Origin: Diplocloster agilis
GTDB taxonomy: Bacteria; Bacillota; Clostridia; Lachnospirales; Lachnospiraceae
Direction of reading: 5' to 3'
Assembly (NCBI RefSeq): GCF_019042275.1
Contig: NZ_JAHQCW010000020.1
Coordinates: 35,255-99,254 of the forward strand
DNA: 64,000 nucleotides
How positions within the stretch are numbered: the stretch's first letter is position 1; the number at the start of each line of letters is the position of its first letter. The notes under the pieces were generated by a model that worked only from the letters and a program-made list of their open reading frames with translations, was not told where the DNA came from and made no database searches. Positions 18,955-27,384 of this stretch are shown one piece after another. Position numbers and translations under genes: made by a program.

Positions 18955-19647
18955 AGTTGTATGGTCTGAGGGGGATTCCACGAAGCGGTAGCCTTTCCGA
19001 GGTATCGTTTCTATATATACCTGTGAATCACACAGAGCGTTCAACTTTTGACGGACGCAGGCGATGACGACCTGCAGATTATGCCTGCTTCCCACGATAG
19101 GAGTTTTCCATACCAGGTCATAAAGCTGTTCGTAGGAATATACCTGTCCTGGATGCCGTGCGAGAAAAGCCAGCACGTCAAATTGAAGAGTCGTGAAGTC
19201 GCCATTTTTATCCTTGTACGAGACCAGGCGTCTTCCGGTGTCGATCTTCAGATCTCCGAACTGGAGTGTCTCGCCCCGGAATAAGCTGTCGGCATCCCGG
19301 ATACGGGCCTGGATGCGTAATTCCAGTTCTTTTATATTGAAAGGTTTGCACATATAATCATCGCCGCCCACCATAAAGCTCTTTATGCGGGCTTCGTCCT
19401 CCGTGAGGCCGGAAAGGAAGATTACCGGTACGCGGGAGACCTCTCTTAAACGCTTGCAGAAGCTGAAGCCGTCTAAATCCGGCATGGCGATGTCCAGAAT
19501 AATGCAGCTGAGAGCGGCGGAGGAGATCATATCCAGCGCCTGTCTGGCGCTGCGGATGCAGAAGACCTGATAGCCCAGTTTTGTAAAATAAGCCTTGCTG
19601 GATTCCAGGATATCTATATCATCATCGATAAATAGTAAAGCGGGCAT
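18949..19647 (-). CDS. OmpR/PhoB-family response regulator
   Basis: A 232-residue two-domain regulator. The receiver has the acidic pair FIDDDID, phospho-acceptor D52 in LDIAMPD, and K101 in YMCKPF. The C-terminal winged helix (about 130-225) contains LQFDVLAFLARHPGQVYSYEQL and ends IPRKGYRF, as in OmpR-type DNA binders. ATG 19647 follows GGAGG. No kinase is immediately adjacent; the nearest same-strand kinase is about 1.9 kb downstream (15006-17042) beyond the opposite-strand surface protein, and pairing is inferred from that proximity. Confidence 0.9.
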   Translation of the reverse strand: MPALLFIDDDIDILESSKAYFTKLGYQVFCIRSARQALDMISSAALSCIILDIAMPDLDGFSFCKRLREVSRVPVIFLSGLTEDEARIKSFMVGGDDYMCKPFNIKELELRIQARIRDADSLFRGETLQFGDLKIDTGRRLVSYKDKNGDFTTLQFDVLAFLARHPGQVYSYEQLYDLVWKTPIVGSRHNLQVVIACVRQKLNALCDSQVYIETIPRKGYRFVESPSDHTTL

Positions 19648-19775
19648 GTTGTGTGAACCTCCAATAATATCTTTATATGTATTATGCTATTATAGCATCT
19701 CAAGAGGGAAATCCGATAAAGTATCCTGATAAAAGTGAAAAAATATGTCAATCAACCGTCAATTTATGAAAATAT

Positions 19776-19895
19776 ATGGATGCAGAAGTTGTTAATGCAT
19801 TAGAGAGAATTATAAACTATGCGGAAGGATCACGAAAGACGGACTTGCTGGTGTTGAAAAAACTGATAATTGAGATAAAATCGTTGCTAAATTGA
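19776..19895 (+). CDS. Possible small ORF in foldase upstream region
   Basis: A 39-codon frame (MDAEVVNALERIINY...) with protein-like composition and a predicted amphipathic helix, but no clear ribosome binding site, and its last codons overlap the -35 of the foldase promoter. It may be a remnant or chance. The rest of the 385-bp gap 19648-20032 holds the promoter and a perfect hairpin GCGTTA-TTCA-TAACGC (19936-19951) in the foldase leader. Confidence 0.25.
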   Translation: MDAEVVNALERIINYAEGSRKTDLLVLKKLIIEIKSLLN

Positions 19896-19912
19896 GAAAA
19901 ACGGGCTATAAT
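19884..19912 (+). promoter_or_regulatory. Sigma-A-type promoter for foldase gene
   Basis: TTGCTA at 19884-19889, 17-bp spacer, TATAAT at 19907-19912; the start codon is about 120 bp further on, leaving a leader with the 19936-19951 hairpin. Confidence 0.65.
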
Positions 19913-20032
19913 TAAAAACGGCTGTATGGATTTTCGCGTTATTCATAACGCAGTATAAACCAGGCAGTCTCCCTGTTTCCTGCGAGGGTACGGCGGAAGA
20001 AGAGAAATCAATAGGTACTAGGAGGATATATT

Positions 20033-21064
20033 ATGAAATCTGGAAACAAAAGACTGGTTACGGTGATCTGCGCATTCTGCGTTCTGGCGCTTGCTTTGAC
20101 CGGCTGCTCTGCGGGTGTGAAAGCGGACGCGACGGTAGCGACATTAAACGGACAGGAAATCAAACTGGGGGTTGCTAATTTTTATCTGAAATACCAGCAG
20201 GCCCAGATGGAGACCTATTATAAACAGTATATCGGTGAAGATATGTGGAATCAGTCTACCGGTGAAGAAGGAAAAACTTATGCATCTTCCACTAAGGAAG
20301 GCGCGATGGAAACGATCGAGACGATGTATCTGCTCCGGGAACATATGGGTGACTATAATGTTTCGTTAAGCGATGAGGAGACGAAAAAGATCGGTGACGC
20401 CGCTGCCGCTTTCCTGGAAGCCAATGACAAAAAGACGTTGAAAACCATGAGCGCGACCCAGGAAACGGTGGAAGAGTTCATGCAGTTATATACGATTCAG
20501 AAAAAGATGTATGATCCCATGACCGCTGATGTGGATACGAATGTCAGTGACGAGGAAGCCGCACAGAAGAAGATCAGCTATGTATTCTTCAATAAGACTA
20601 AGACCCAGGACGCGGAAGGCAATTCCGTTGACACTACGGATGAGCAGAAAGCGGAGATCAAAAAGCAGGCGGAGGAAGTTCTGGCCCAGGCCAAGGAATC
20701 CGGCGACTTTGATGCGGCCGCACAAACGGCGGAGAAGACGGTCAATACCGGTACTTATGGCTCCGACGACACGCTCTATGATACTCTGATAAAAGAAGCG
20801 GCAGATCAGCTAGACGAAGGCCAGTTCGCGGATCTGATCGAGACGGACACCGGATATTATCTGGTTCGCCTGGACAGCAAGTTCGATCAGGAAGCAACGG
20901 ATACGAAAAAAGAATCCATCGTCAGCCAGAGAAAATCGGAAGCATACAGCGCTAAGATTCAGGAGTGGAAAGATGCAGCTGATTTCCAGGTGGACGACAA
21001 GGTTTGGGGAAAGATCAATTTCGACCAGCCGCTGGAAGTAAAGATGGAGAATGCGCAGCAGTAA
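20033..21064 (+). CDS. PrsA/SurA-like foldase lipoprotein (peptidylprolyl isomerase family)
   Basis: A 343-residue exported protein. The signal peptide ends in the lipobox LTGC (Cys25), so the mature protein is membrane anchored outside the cell. Residues 35-175 match a SurA-N/PrsA chaperone region (VATLNGQEIKLGVANFYL), and 185-300 a parvulin-like stretch (ISYVFF, then DFDAAAQ, LDEGQFADLIETDTGYYLVRL). The parvulin part is short and may be inactive as an isomerase. It likely helps secreted proteins fold at the membrane-wall interface. AGGAGG precedes the ATG; a terminator follows about 50 bp after the stop. The conjugative element is inserted just beyond this terminator. Confidence 0.85.
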   Translation: MKSGNKRLVTVICAFCVLALALTGCSAGVKADATVATLNGQEIKLGVANFYLKYQQAQMETYYKQYIGEDMWNQSTGEEGKTYASSTKEGAMETIETMYLLREHMGDYNVSLSDEETKKIGDAAAAFLEANDKKTLKTMSATQETVEEFMQLYTIQKKMYDPMTADVDTNVSDEEAAQKKISYVFFNKTKTQDAEGNSVDTTDEQKAEIKKQAEEVLAQAKESGDFDAAAQTAEKTVNTGTYGSDDTLYDTLIKEAADQLDEGQFADLIETDTGYYLVRLDSKFDQEATDTKKESIVSQRKSEAYSAKIQEWKDAADFQVDDKVWGKINFDQPLEVKMENAQQ

Positions 21065-21112
21065 TTGCTTATCTCCGGCAATGATATCAGGATATATCAT
21101 ATCATCAATTAT

Positions 21113-21159
21113 GAAAACCTCTGGACAGGAAGAGATCAGATTCCGGTTCAGAGGTTTTT
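21113..21159 (+). terminator. Rho-independent terminator after foldase gene
   Basis: AAAACCTCTG and CAGAGGTTTT form a 10-bp stem with a 25-base loop, followed by further T residues. Confidence 0.8.
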
Positions 21160-21192
21160 TAGTTCTTCTTTTAAAAACTCTGATTATTTCAA

Positions 21193-21212
21193 AAAAGCCC
21201 GGAAATACGGGC
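21193..21212 (+). repeat. Candidate attL core
   Basis: AAAAGCCCGGAAATACGGGC: short inverted arms GCCCG/CGGGC around a 5-6 base centre; 16/20 identical to 53775-53794 in direct orientation. Proposed crossover region for the Tn916-type Int; not proven. Confidence 0.4.
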
Positions 21213-21238
21213 AAATCACGGGATAAGGACACCGAATT

Positions 21239-21255
21239 TACTACCCATTTACTAC
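21239..21255 (+). repeat. Paired TACTAC integrase arm-type sites, left end
   Basis: TACTAC at 21239-21244 and 21250-21255, an 11-bp period. The right end carries TACTAC at 53689-53694 and 53701-53706. Tn916-type integrases bind arm repeats inside the element ends with their N-terminal domain. Confidence 0.5.
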
Positions 21256-21347
21256 ATTCGGAGGGAGCCTTGACACGCTGTCCTTTCCCATGAAGCCCAC
21301 TATCCCAAACAGCGCACATCGAAAAATCGAATACGACACCGCAGACG

Positions 21348-21393
21348 GCGGCGTTCTCTTTTCCCTTTGGGGAGATCAGGACGCCGCTTTTTT
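21348..21393 (+). terminator. Terminator at left end of element
   Basis: GCGGCGT at 21348-21354 pairs with ACGCCGC at 21381-21387, followed by TTTTTT. It stops rightward transcription entering from the left end (or from int across the circular junction) before the first backbone gene. Confidence 0.7.
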
Positions 21394-21423
21394 GCGCCCA
21401 AATAGAGGAAGGAGCGACCGCCT

Positions 21424-22557
21424 ATGTACTTTACGTCCGGCAGCGACCGGGCCTTTGAACAGCTCATGCAGACAAGGCCAGGCGCAGATCATTTTGACAG
21501 CGGCGAGGCCGGAGCGCCGGAGGACTGCGGCACTTGCCGATTTTACCGCCCACACTGGAAGTATCAGTTTTGCATCTACGCAGAATGTCCTTACCAGCCG
21601 GGCAAGCTCACCGTCTTTGACACGGTGAAATTTCAAGTGAAAGGAGTGTGCGACAAGATGGCAGTTTTTCGAGTGGAGAAAAACCGAGGATACACGGTGA
21701 TGTCCAACCACCACCTGCGGAATAAGGACTTGTCCCTGAAAGCCAAGGGCCTGTTATCGCAAATGCTCTCTCTGCCGGAGGGCTGGGACTACACGCTAAA
21801 GGGCCTGTCTTTGATAAATCGGGAAAGCATCGACGCCATACGGACGGCGGTGTGGGAGCTGGAACGGGCCGGATATATCACCCGACAGCAGAACCGGGAC
21901 GGCAAGGGAAAGATGGCAGATATGCTCTATACCATCTACGAGCAGCCGCAGACCGAAGCATCGGTGTTGGAACAGCCGATATTGGAAAACCCGGTGTTGG
22001 AAAATCCAACATCGGATAACCCGACACCGGAAAATCCAACGCAAATAAATAAAGATAGATCAAGTAAAGAGAAATCAAATACAGATGGACGAATTACCGA
22101 TTCCATTCCTATCCTTTCCCCTCCCTCTCCTTTGGAGAAAGCAGCGGCTGCGCCGCCGGAACGGAAAGGAACGGGAGCGAAGTCACAGAGCGCCGTAGCG
22201 GTTTATCGGGAAATCATCAAGGATAACATCGAGTATGAACACCTTTGCCAGCACACCAAGGGGATTGACCGGGAACTGCTGGACGAGATCGTGGACTTGC
22301 TGGTGGAAACCGTATGCAGCGCCCGAACGACCATCCGCATTGCCGGGGACGATTACCCCGCTGAGCTGGTGAAATCCAAGTTGATGAAGCTGAACAGCTC
22401 CCACATGGAGTTTGTCTTTGACTGTATCAGCAAAAACACCACGGAAATCCGAAATATCAAGAAATACCTGCTGGCGGTTCTGTTCAACGCCCCAAGCACC
22501 ATCAACGGCTATTACACGGCACTGGTGGCCCACGATATGAACACCGGCAAAATCTGA
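21424..22557 (+). CDS. Cys-rich leader domain fused in frame to element replication/HTH protein (DUF6017-type)
   Basis: One open frame of 377 codons appears to join two units. Residues 1-78 have a zinc-finger-like CGTCRFY...CIYAECPY motif. From residue 79 (MAVFRVEKNRGYTVMSNHHL) begins the replication-initiator-like winged-helix protein typical of Tn1549-type elements, with a DUF6017-like C terminus after a linker of repeated EN-P units (LENPVLENPTSDNP). An internal ATG at 21658 has AAAGGAG about 11 bases upstream, so the second unit may also be made alone. In relatives I recall, the two are sometimes separate genes. It is probably involved in DNA replication or maintenance of the excised circle. 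Confidence 0.7.
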   Translation: MYFTSGSDRAFEQLMQTRPGADHFDSGEAGAPEDCGTCRFYRPHWKYQFCIYAECPYQPGKLTVFDTVKFQVKGVCDKMAVFRVEKNRGYTVMSNHHLRNKDLSLKAKGLLSQMLSLPEGWDYTLKGLSLINRESIDAIRTAVWELERAGYITRQQNRDGKGKMADMLYTIYEQPQTEASVLEQPILENPVLENPTSDNPTPENPTQINKDRSSKEKSNTDGRITDSIPILSPPSPLEKAAAAPPERKGTGAKSQSAVAVYREIIKDNIEYEHLCQHTKGIDRELLDEIVDLLVETVCSARTTIRIAGDDYPAELVKSKLMKLNSSHMEFVFDCISKNTTEIRNIKKYLLAVLFNAPSTINGYYTALVAHDMNTGKI

Positions 22558-22574
22558 AAAAGGAGGACAGCCCT

Positions 22575-22787
22575 ATGAAACAGGGAACTTTGATTTTTGA
22601 CGAGCAGGCAGACCGCTATGACATCCGTTTTGACCTAGCGGACTACTACGGCGGCCTGCACTGCGGAGAAACCTTCGATGTACTGGTAGGCGGCAGATGG
22701 AGGCCCACCCGCATAGAAATGGCTGAAAACTGGTATCTGGTGGGTATCCGCACCGACGACCTCTCCGGCCTGCGGGTGCGGATCTAA
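22575..22787 (+). CDS. DUF5348-family small protein
   Basis: A 70-residue protein (MKQGTLIFDEQADRYDIRFDL...WYLVGI) matching the small DUF5348 proteins that sit after the replication gene in this element family. GGAGG precedes the ATG. Its mixed beta composition, with FDVLVGGRWRPTRIE in the middle, suggests a small barrel or SH3-like fold. Function unknown. Confidence 0.75.
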   Translation: MKQGTLIFDEQADRYDIRFDLADYYGGLHCGETFDVLVGGRWRPTRIEMAENWYLVGIRTDDLSGLRVRI

Positions 22788-22830
22788 GCCGTGCCGCCTG
22801 CCTGCTTTGACTTCCAAGGAGGGATAGCAG

Positions 22831-23307
22831 TTGCAGGAAGAAATCGAACAGAAAACCATCGCGTTAGCGGTTAAGACGGGCAAGCTCACCGGCCAGGTAT
22901 TGCAGGCGGCCATGAAGAAATTTCTGGCCGCCCGGCAGAAAGGGACAGGAAAGGCACATCACGGAAAACAGAGCTTGCGGCAGCTCAAAAAGGACGGTTC
23001 CGCCCTGTCCAACATTGAAATCACCGATGCCAACATCGGCCTGTTTCGGCCCTGCGCCAAGAAATACGGAATTGATTTCACCCTGCGGAAAGACCGCACC
23101 ACCCATCCGCCCCGGTATATCGTGATTTTCAAATCCAAGCAGGCGGACAATCTGGAACAGGCGTTTAAGGAGTTTACGGCCAAGAAGCTCAAACAGCAGG
23201 AACGCCCCTCCATCCGAAAGGCCCTGTCGGCTATGAAGCAAAAGACGGCGGCCAGAAACCGCCAGCAGGCCAAGGAGAAAATCAAGGAAAGGGGGCTGTC
23301 TCTATGA
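22831..23307 (+). CDS. PcfB-family relaxosome protein
   Basis: A 158-residue basic protein starting with TTG 22831 (AAGGAGGG ten bases upstream). It opens EEIEQKTIALAVKTGKLTGQ and continues with a conserved core KKYGIDFTLRKDRTTHPPRY, then a Lys/Gln-rich helical tail. PcfB-like proteins bridge the relaxase-oriT complex and the coupling protein in enterococcal conjugation systems; the same is inferred. Its stop overlaps the coupling-protein start by four bases (ATGA). Confidence 0.82.
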   Translation: MQEEIEQKTIALAVKTGKLTGQVLQAAMKKFLAARQKGTGKAHHGKQSLRQLKKDGSALSNIEITDANIGLFRPCAKKYGIDFTLRKDRTTHPPRYIVIFKSKQADNLEQAFKEFTAKKLKQQERPSIRKALSAMKQKTAARNRQQAKEKIKERGLSL

Positions 23308-25109
23308 GGCCGGAAGTGAAAAAGCTGATAATCGCAAACCTGCCCTATCTGCTGTTCGTTTACCTGTTTGGCAAGCTGGGACAGACCTACCGGCTGGCGG
23401 CTGGGGCGGATGTCTCAGAAAAGCTGCTGCACCTTGCGGACGGCTTTTCCCTTGCCTTTGAAAACGCCGCCCCCAGCTTCCACCTGTTCGATCTGGCGGT
23501 GGGTGTGGCCGGTGCGGTGGCATTGCGTCTGATGGTGTACTGCAAGAGCAAGAACGCCAAGAAATACCGCCGAGGCGTAGAATACGGCAGTGCCCGGTGG
23601 GGCGGCCCCAAAGATATAGCCCCGTACATCGACCCGGTGTTTGATAACAACATTCTCCTGACCCAGACGGAACGCCTCACCATGAACAACCGCCCCAAAG
23701 ACCCCAAGACCGCCCGGAACAAAAACGTGCTGGTCATCGGCGGTTCCGGCAGCGGCAAGACGCGATTTTTTGTGAAGCCGAACCTGATGCAGTGCGTGTC
23801 CAAGGACTATCCGGCCTCTTTCATTATCACCGATCCCAAAGGGGGCCTGATCGGGGAGGTGGGCCAGCTCCTTGTGCGAAGCGGCTACCGGGTCAAAGTG
23901 CTGAATACCATCAACTTTTCCAAGAGCATGCGGTACAACCCATTCCGCTACATTCATTCGGAAAAAGACATCTTAAAGCTGGTCAACACCCTGATCTGCA
24001 ACACCAAGGGGGAGGGCGAAAAAAGCGCCGAGGATTTTTGGATCAAGTCGGAACGTCTGTTGTATTCGGCTCTCATTGGCTACATCTGGTACGAAGCGCC
24101 GGACGATGAAATGAATTTCACGACGCTGCTTGAAATGATCAATGCGTCGGAGGCCCGCGAGGACGACCCGGAATTTCAATCCCCGGTGGATGCCATGTTT
24201 GAACGGCTGGAAGAAAAAGACCCGGAACACTTTGCGGTGCGCCAGTACAAAAAATTCCTTCTGTCGGCAGGCAAAACCCGCAGTTCCATTTTGATTAGCT
24301 GCGGAGCCAGATTAGCGCCATTTGACATCCGGGAAGTGCGGGAGCTGATGGAGGACGACGAGCTGGAGCTTGACACCATCGGGGATGAAAAAACGGCCCT
24401 GTTCCTCATTATGAGCGACACGGACACGACGTTTAACTTCATTCTTACCATGGTGCAGAGCCAGCTTATCAACCTTTTGTGCGACCGGGCCGATGACAAA
24501 TACGGCGGGCGGCTGCCCGTCCATGTGCGGATGATTCTGGACGAGTTTGCCAACATCGGTCAGATTCCCAACTTTGACAAGCTGATCGCCACCATCCGAA
24601 GCCGGGAAATCTCGGCTTCTATCATTTTGCAGAGCCAGTCACAGTTAAAGGCCATCTACAAGGATGCAGCGGAAATCATTTCCGACAACTGCGACTGTAC
24701 GCTTTTCCTGAGTGGAAGAGGTAAAAACGCCAAGGAAATCGCTGACGTGCTGGGCAAGGAAACGATTGACAGCTACAACCAAAGCGAAAACCGGGGCGCG
24801 CAGACCTCCCACGGACTGAACTACCAAAAACTCGGAAAGGAGCTGATGAGCCAGGACGAAATTGCAACCATGGACGGAGGCAAGTGTATTTTGCAGGTGC
24901 GCGGGGTGAGGCCGTTTTTCAGTGAGAAATACGACATTACCCGCCACCCCCGCTATCAATACCTCTCGGATGCCGACAAACAGAACACCTTTGATGTGGA
25001 CAGGTACTTGTCGTCCCTGCGCCGGAAAAAACGGCGCGTGGTATCGGAGGATGAAACCTTTGACCTTTACGACATTGACCTGTCGGACGAAGATTTAGCC
25101 GCACAGTGA
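23304..25109 (+). CDS. VirD4/TraG-type conjugative coupling protein (T4CP)
   Basis: A 601-residue inner-membrane ATPase that delivers the relaxase-DNA complex to the secretion channel. Two N-terminal hydrophobic segments (about 9-30 and 55-75) precede the ATPase. Walker A is GGSGSGKT near residues 144-151, and Walker B MILDEFANIGQ near 410-420. The N-terminal AARWG-like VEYGSARWGGPKDI motif is typical of TraG/VirD4 proteins. It overlaps pcfB by four bases and heads the mating-channel gene run. Confidence 0.93.
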   Translation: MRPEVKKLIIANLPYLLFVYLFGKLGQTYRLAAGADVSEKLLHLADGFSLAFENAAPSFHLFDLAVGVAGAVALRLMVYCKSKNAKKYRRGVEYGSARWGGPKDIAPYIDPVFDNNILLTQTERLTMNNRPKDPKTARNKNVLVIGGSGSGKTRFFVKPNLMQCVSKDYPASFIITDPKGGLIGEVGQLLVRSGYRVKVLNTINFSKSMRYNPFRYIHSEKDILKLVNTLICNTKGEGEKSAEDFWIKSERLLYSALIGYIWYEAPDDEMNFTTLLEMINASEAREDDPEFQSPVDAMFERLEEKDPEHFAVRQYKKFLLSAGKTRSSILISCGARLAPFDIREVRELMEDDELELDTIGDEKTALFLIMSDTDTTFNFILTMVQSQLINLLCDRADDKYGGRLPVHVRMILDEFANIGQIPNFDKLIATIRSREISASIILQSQSQLKAIYKDAAEIISDNCDCTLFLSGRGKNAKEIADVLGKETIDSYNQSENRGAQTSHGLNYQKLGKELMSQDEIATMDGGKCILQVRGVRPFFSEKYDITRHPRYQYLSDADKQNTFDVDRYLSSLRRKKRRVVSEDETFDLYDIDLSDEDLAAQ

Positions 25110-25173
25110 AGCGGCTTTTTTCCTGTAATCAATCAAATTTGGTCGCCGGAAACCGGCAGAAAGTGAGGCATAT

Positions 25174-25389
25174 ATGGAATTTTTCAATAGTGCAGTGGAT
25201 ACGTTACAGACCATCGTTGTGGGCCTGGGCGGGGCGCTCTGTGTATGGGGCGGCGTCAATCTGTTGGAGGGATACGGGGCCGACAACCCCGCCAGCAAGA
25301 GCCAGGGGATCAAGCAGCTTGTCGCGGGCGGAGGCGTGGCCCTCATTGGCATGACCCTTGTTCCGCTGCTGTCCGGGCTGCTGGGATAA
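25174..25389 (+). CDS. Maff2-family small membrane protein
   Basis: A 71-residue hydrophobic protein with two membrane helices (TIVVGLGGALCVWGGVNLL and GGGVALIGMTLVPLLSGLL) separated by a short polar loop. This is the Maff2 family, always between the coupling protein and VirB6 in this ICE family; the layout resembles VirB2-type pilins, so a channel or pilin-like role is plausible but not shown. Confidence 0.8.
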   Translation: MEFFNSAVDTLQTIVVGLGGALCVWGGVNLLEGYGADNPASKSQGIKQLVAGGGVALIGMTLVPLLSGLLG

Positions 25390-25464
25390 TCGTTTGGTCC
25401 ATCTGCAAGCAATACGCCGCGCCCTCCTGCTGCTGGGAGGGCGCGGGAAAGGAGGGATACACAC

Positions 25465-26328
25465 ATGATTGATGATTTAATCGGGGAATGGATCAAAGGC
25501 ATCCTGATTGACGGGATCAAGGGAAACCTGTCCGGCCTTTTCAGTACCGTGAATACCAAGGTCGGGGAAATCGCATCGGATGTGGGCAGCACTCCGCAGG
25601 ACTGGAACGGCGGCATTTTTTCCATGCTGCAAACCCTGTCCGAAACGGTCATTGTCCCCATTGCGGCGGCGATTCTCGCCCTGGTGATGTGCTATGAGCT
25701 GATTGAAATGATTGTGGAAAAGAACAACATGCACGACTTTGATACGTCCCTGTTCTTCCGCTGGATGTTTAAGAGCGCATTTGCCATCCTCATTGTGACG
25801 AACACATGGAATATCGTCATGGGCGTCTTTGACGCCACCCAGGCCGTCGTGAACCAAAGCGCCGGGGTCATCATCGGGGAAACCAGCATTGACTTTGATA
25901 CCCTGATTCCGGATCTGGAAACCCGGCTGGAAGCCATGGACATCGGCCCTCTGTTGGGCCTGTGGTTTCAGACCCTGGTTGTTGGGCTGACGATGCACGC
26001 GTTATCCATCTGCATTTTCCTTGTCACCTACGGGAGAATGATTGAAATATACGCCGTGACTGCGCTGGGGCCGATTCCCCTTGCTACGCTGGGAAACTCG
26101 GAGTGGCGCGGCATGGGCCAGAACTACTTAAAATCCCTGCTGGCACTGGGCTTCCAAGCCTTTTTAATCATGGTGGTGGTGGGGATTTACGCGGTGCTGA
26201 TTCAGGACATCGGCACGATGGAGGATATTTCCGGCGCGATCTGGGGCTGTATGGGCTATACGGTGCTGCTATGCTATGGCTTGTTCAAAACCGGCAGCTT
26301 GTCCAAAGCCGTATTCACAGCCCATTGA
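25465..26328 (+). CDS. VirB6/TrbL-like conjugation membrane protein (CD1112 type)
   Basis: A 287-residue polytopic protein with about six membrane segments, e.g. VIVPIAAAILALVMCYELI, FAILIVTNTWNIVMGVF, TLVVGLTMHALSICIFLV, LIMVVVGIYAVLI. It begins with an amphipathic IDDLIGEWIKGIL typical of this family. It is the expected inner-membrane channel component of the type IV secretion apparatus. GGAGGG lies upstream of ATG 25465. Confidence 0.85.
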   Translation: MIDDLIGEWIKGILIDGIKGNLSGLFSTVNTKVGEIASDVGSTPQDWNGGIFSMLQTLSETVIVPIAAAILALVMCYELIEMIVEKNNMHDFDTSLFFRWMFKSAFAILIVTNTWNIVMGVFDATQAVVNQSAGVIIGETSIDFDTLIPDLETRLEAMDIGPLLGLWFQTLVVGLTMHALSICIFLVTYGRMIEIYAVTALGPIPLATLGNSEWRGMGQNYLKSLLALGFQAFLIMVVVGIYAVLIQDIGTMEDISGAIWGCMGYTVLLCYGLFKTGSLSKAVFTAH

Positions 26329-26361
26329 CGCGACACTATTTGCACAGGAGGAAACAGGCTT

Positions 26362-26928
26362 ATCGAGAAATCACAGAAGAAAACCTATCACATTATTTAC
26401 GCTGACCCGCCGTGGAGATATGACCAGAAAACGGTACAGGGAGCAGCGGAAAACCACTATCCCACCATGGGAATCGACGCGCTGTGCGCTCTGCCGGTGG
26501 AAACCCTGGCCGCCAAGGACTGCCTGATGTTTTTGTGGGCCACGTTCCCTATGCTGCCGGAAGCCCTGCGGCTGATCCAGGCATGGGGCTTCACCTTCAA
26601 GACCGTGGCCTTTGTATGGCTGAAACGGAACAAGAAAAGCCCCACCTGGTTTTACGGGCTGGGGCACTGGACAAGGGGCAATGCGGAAATCTGCCTGCTT
26701 GCCAAGCGGGGACACCCCAAACGCTATTCCCGCAGCGTCCATCAGTTTATCATTTCCCCCATTGAGGAACACAGCAAGAAACCCGACATCACCCGCGAGA
26801 AAATCATCGAGCTTGCGGGTGACCTGCCCCGCGCAGAACTGTTTGCCAGACAGAAAACCCCTGGCTGGGATGTTTGGGGCAACGAAGTGGACAGCGATTT
26901 TTCCCTGTCCGCACCAGAAACGAGGTGA
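26362..26928 (+). CDS. MT-A70-family adenine methyltransferase with apparent non-ATG start
   Basis: The frame encodes IIYADPPWRYDQKT near its N terminus, the DPPW motif of MT-A70 N6-adenine methyltransferases, followed by LFLWATFPMLPEAL-type and FKTVAFVW segments and a C-terminal WGNEV. The first in-frame ATG (26467) lies after DPPW, so the true start must be upstream. AGGAGGA at 26346-26352 is followed nine bases later by ATC (26362), with no ATG/GTG/TTG available. Either a rare start codon is used or the start was lost by mutation. It may protect transferred DNA from restriction. Relatives sit at this exact place in similar elements. Confidence 0.75.
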   Translation: MEKSQKKTYHIIYADPPWRYDQKTVQGAAENHYPTMGIDALCALPVETLAAKDCLMFLWATFPMLPEALRLIQAWGFTFKTVAFVWLKRNKKSPTWFYGLGHWTRGNAEICLLAKRGHPKRYSRSVHQFIISPIEEHSKKPDITREKIIELAGDLPRAELFARQKTPGWDVWGNEVDSDFSLSAPETR

Positions 26929-26934
26929 TTTTAT

Positions 26935-27384
26935 TTGGCTTATGTCACTGTCCCCAAGGATTTTACCAAGGTGAAATCCAAGGTGGTATTCGGGCTGACG
27001 AAACGCCAGCTCATTTGTTTTGGCGGTGCGCTGCTGGTCGGTGTCCCGCTTTTTTTGTTGATCCGGGGCCGCATCCCCACCAGTGCGGCGGCGCTCCTTA
27101 TGGTGTTTGCCATGCTTCCGGGCTTTCTGCTGGCGCTGTATGAGCGCCACGGCCAGCCCCTGGAAGTGGTGGTACACCAAATCCTGGAGTGTTGCTTTTT
27201 TCAGCCCAAGGAACGGCCCTACCAGACCAACAACGCTTACACCGCCCTTGTGCGGCAATTCCAGATGGAACAGGAGGTAAATGCCATTGTTCAAAAAGCA
27301 AAGAAACGAAACGAGCGCAAAAGCGCCGGTCAGGCTCACCCGTGCCGAGCAAAAAGAAATTCAGGCCGTCATCCGCAGGTATAA
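26935..27384 (+). CDS. PrgI-family conjugation membrane protein
   Basis: A 149-residue protein from TTG 26935 (GAGGTG upstream). It opens AYVTVPKDFTKVKSKVVFGLTKRQL and has two membrane helices (LICFGGALLVGVPLFLLI and AAALLMVFAMLPGFLLALY), the PrgI pattern of Gram-positive type IV systems (VirB3-like position). Its last 35 residues overlap the VirB4 gene in another frame by 104 bp, a known arrangement in these elements. Confidence 0.82.
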   Translation: MAYVTVPKDFTKVKSKVVFGLTKRQLICFGGALLVGVPLFLLIRGRIPTSAAALLMVFAMLPGFLLALYERHGQPLEVVVHQILECCFFQPKERPYQTNNAYTALVRQFQMEQEVNAIVQKAKKRNERKSAGQAHPCRAKRNSGRHPQV

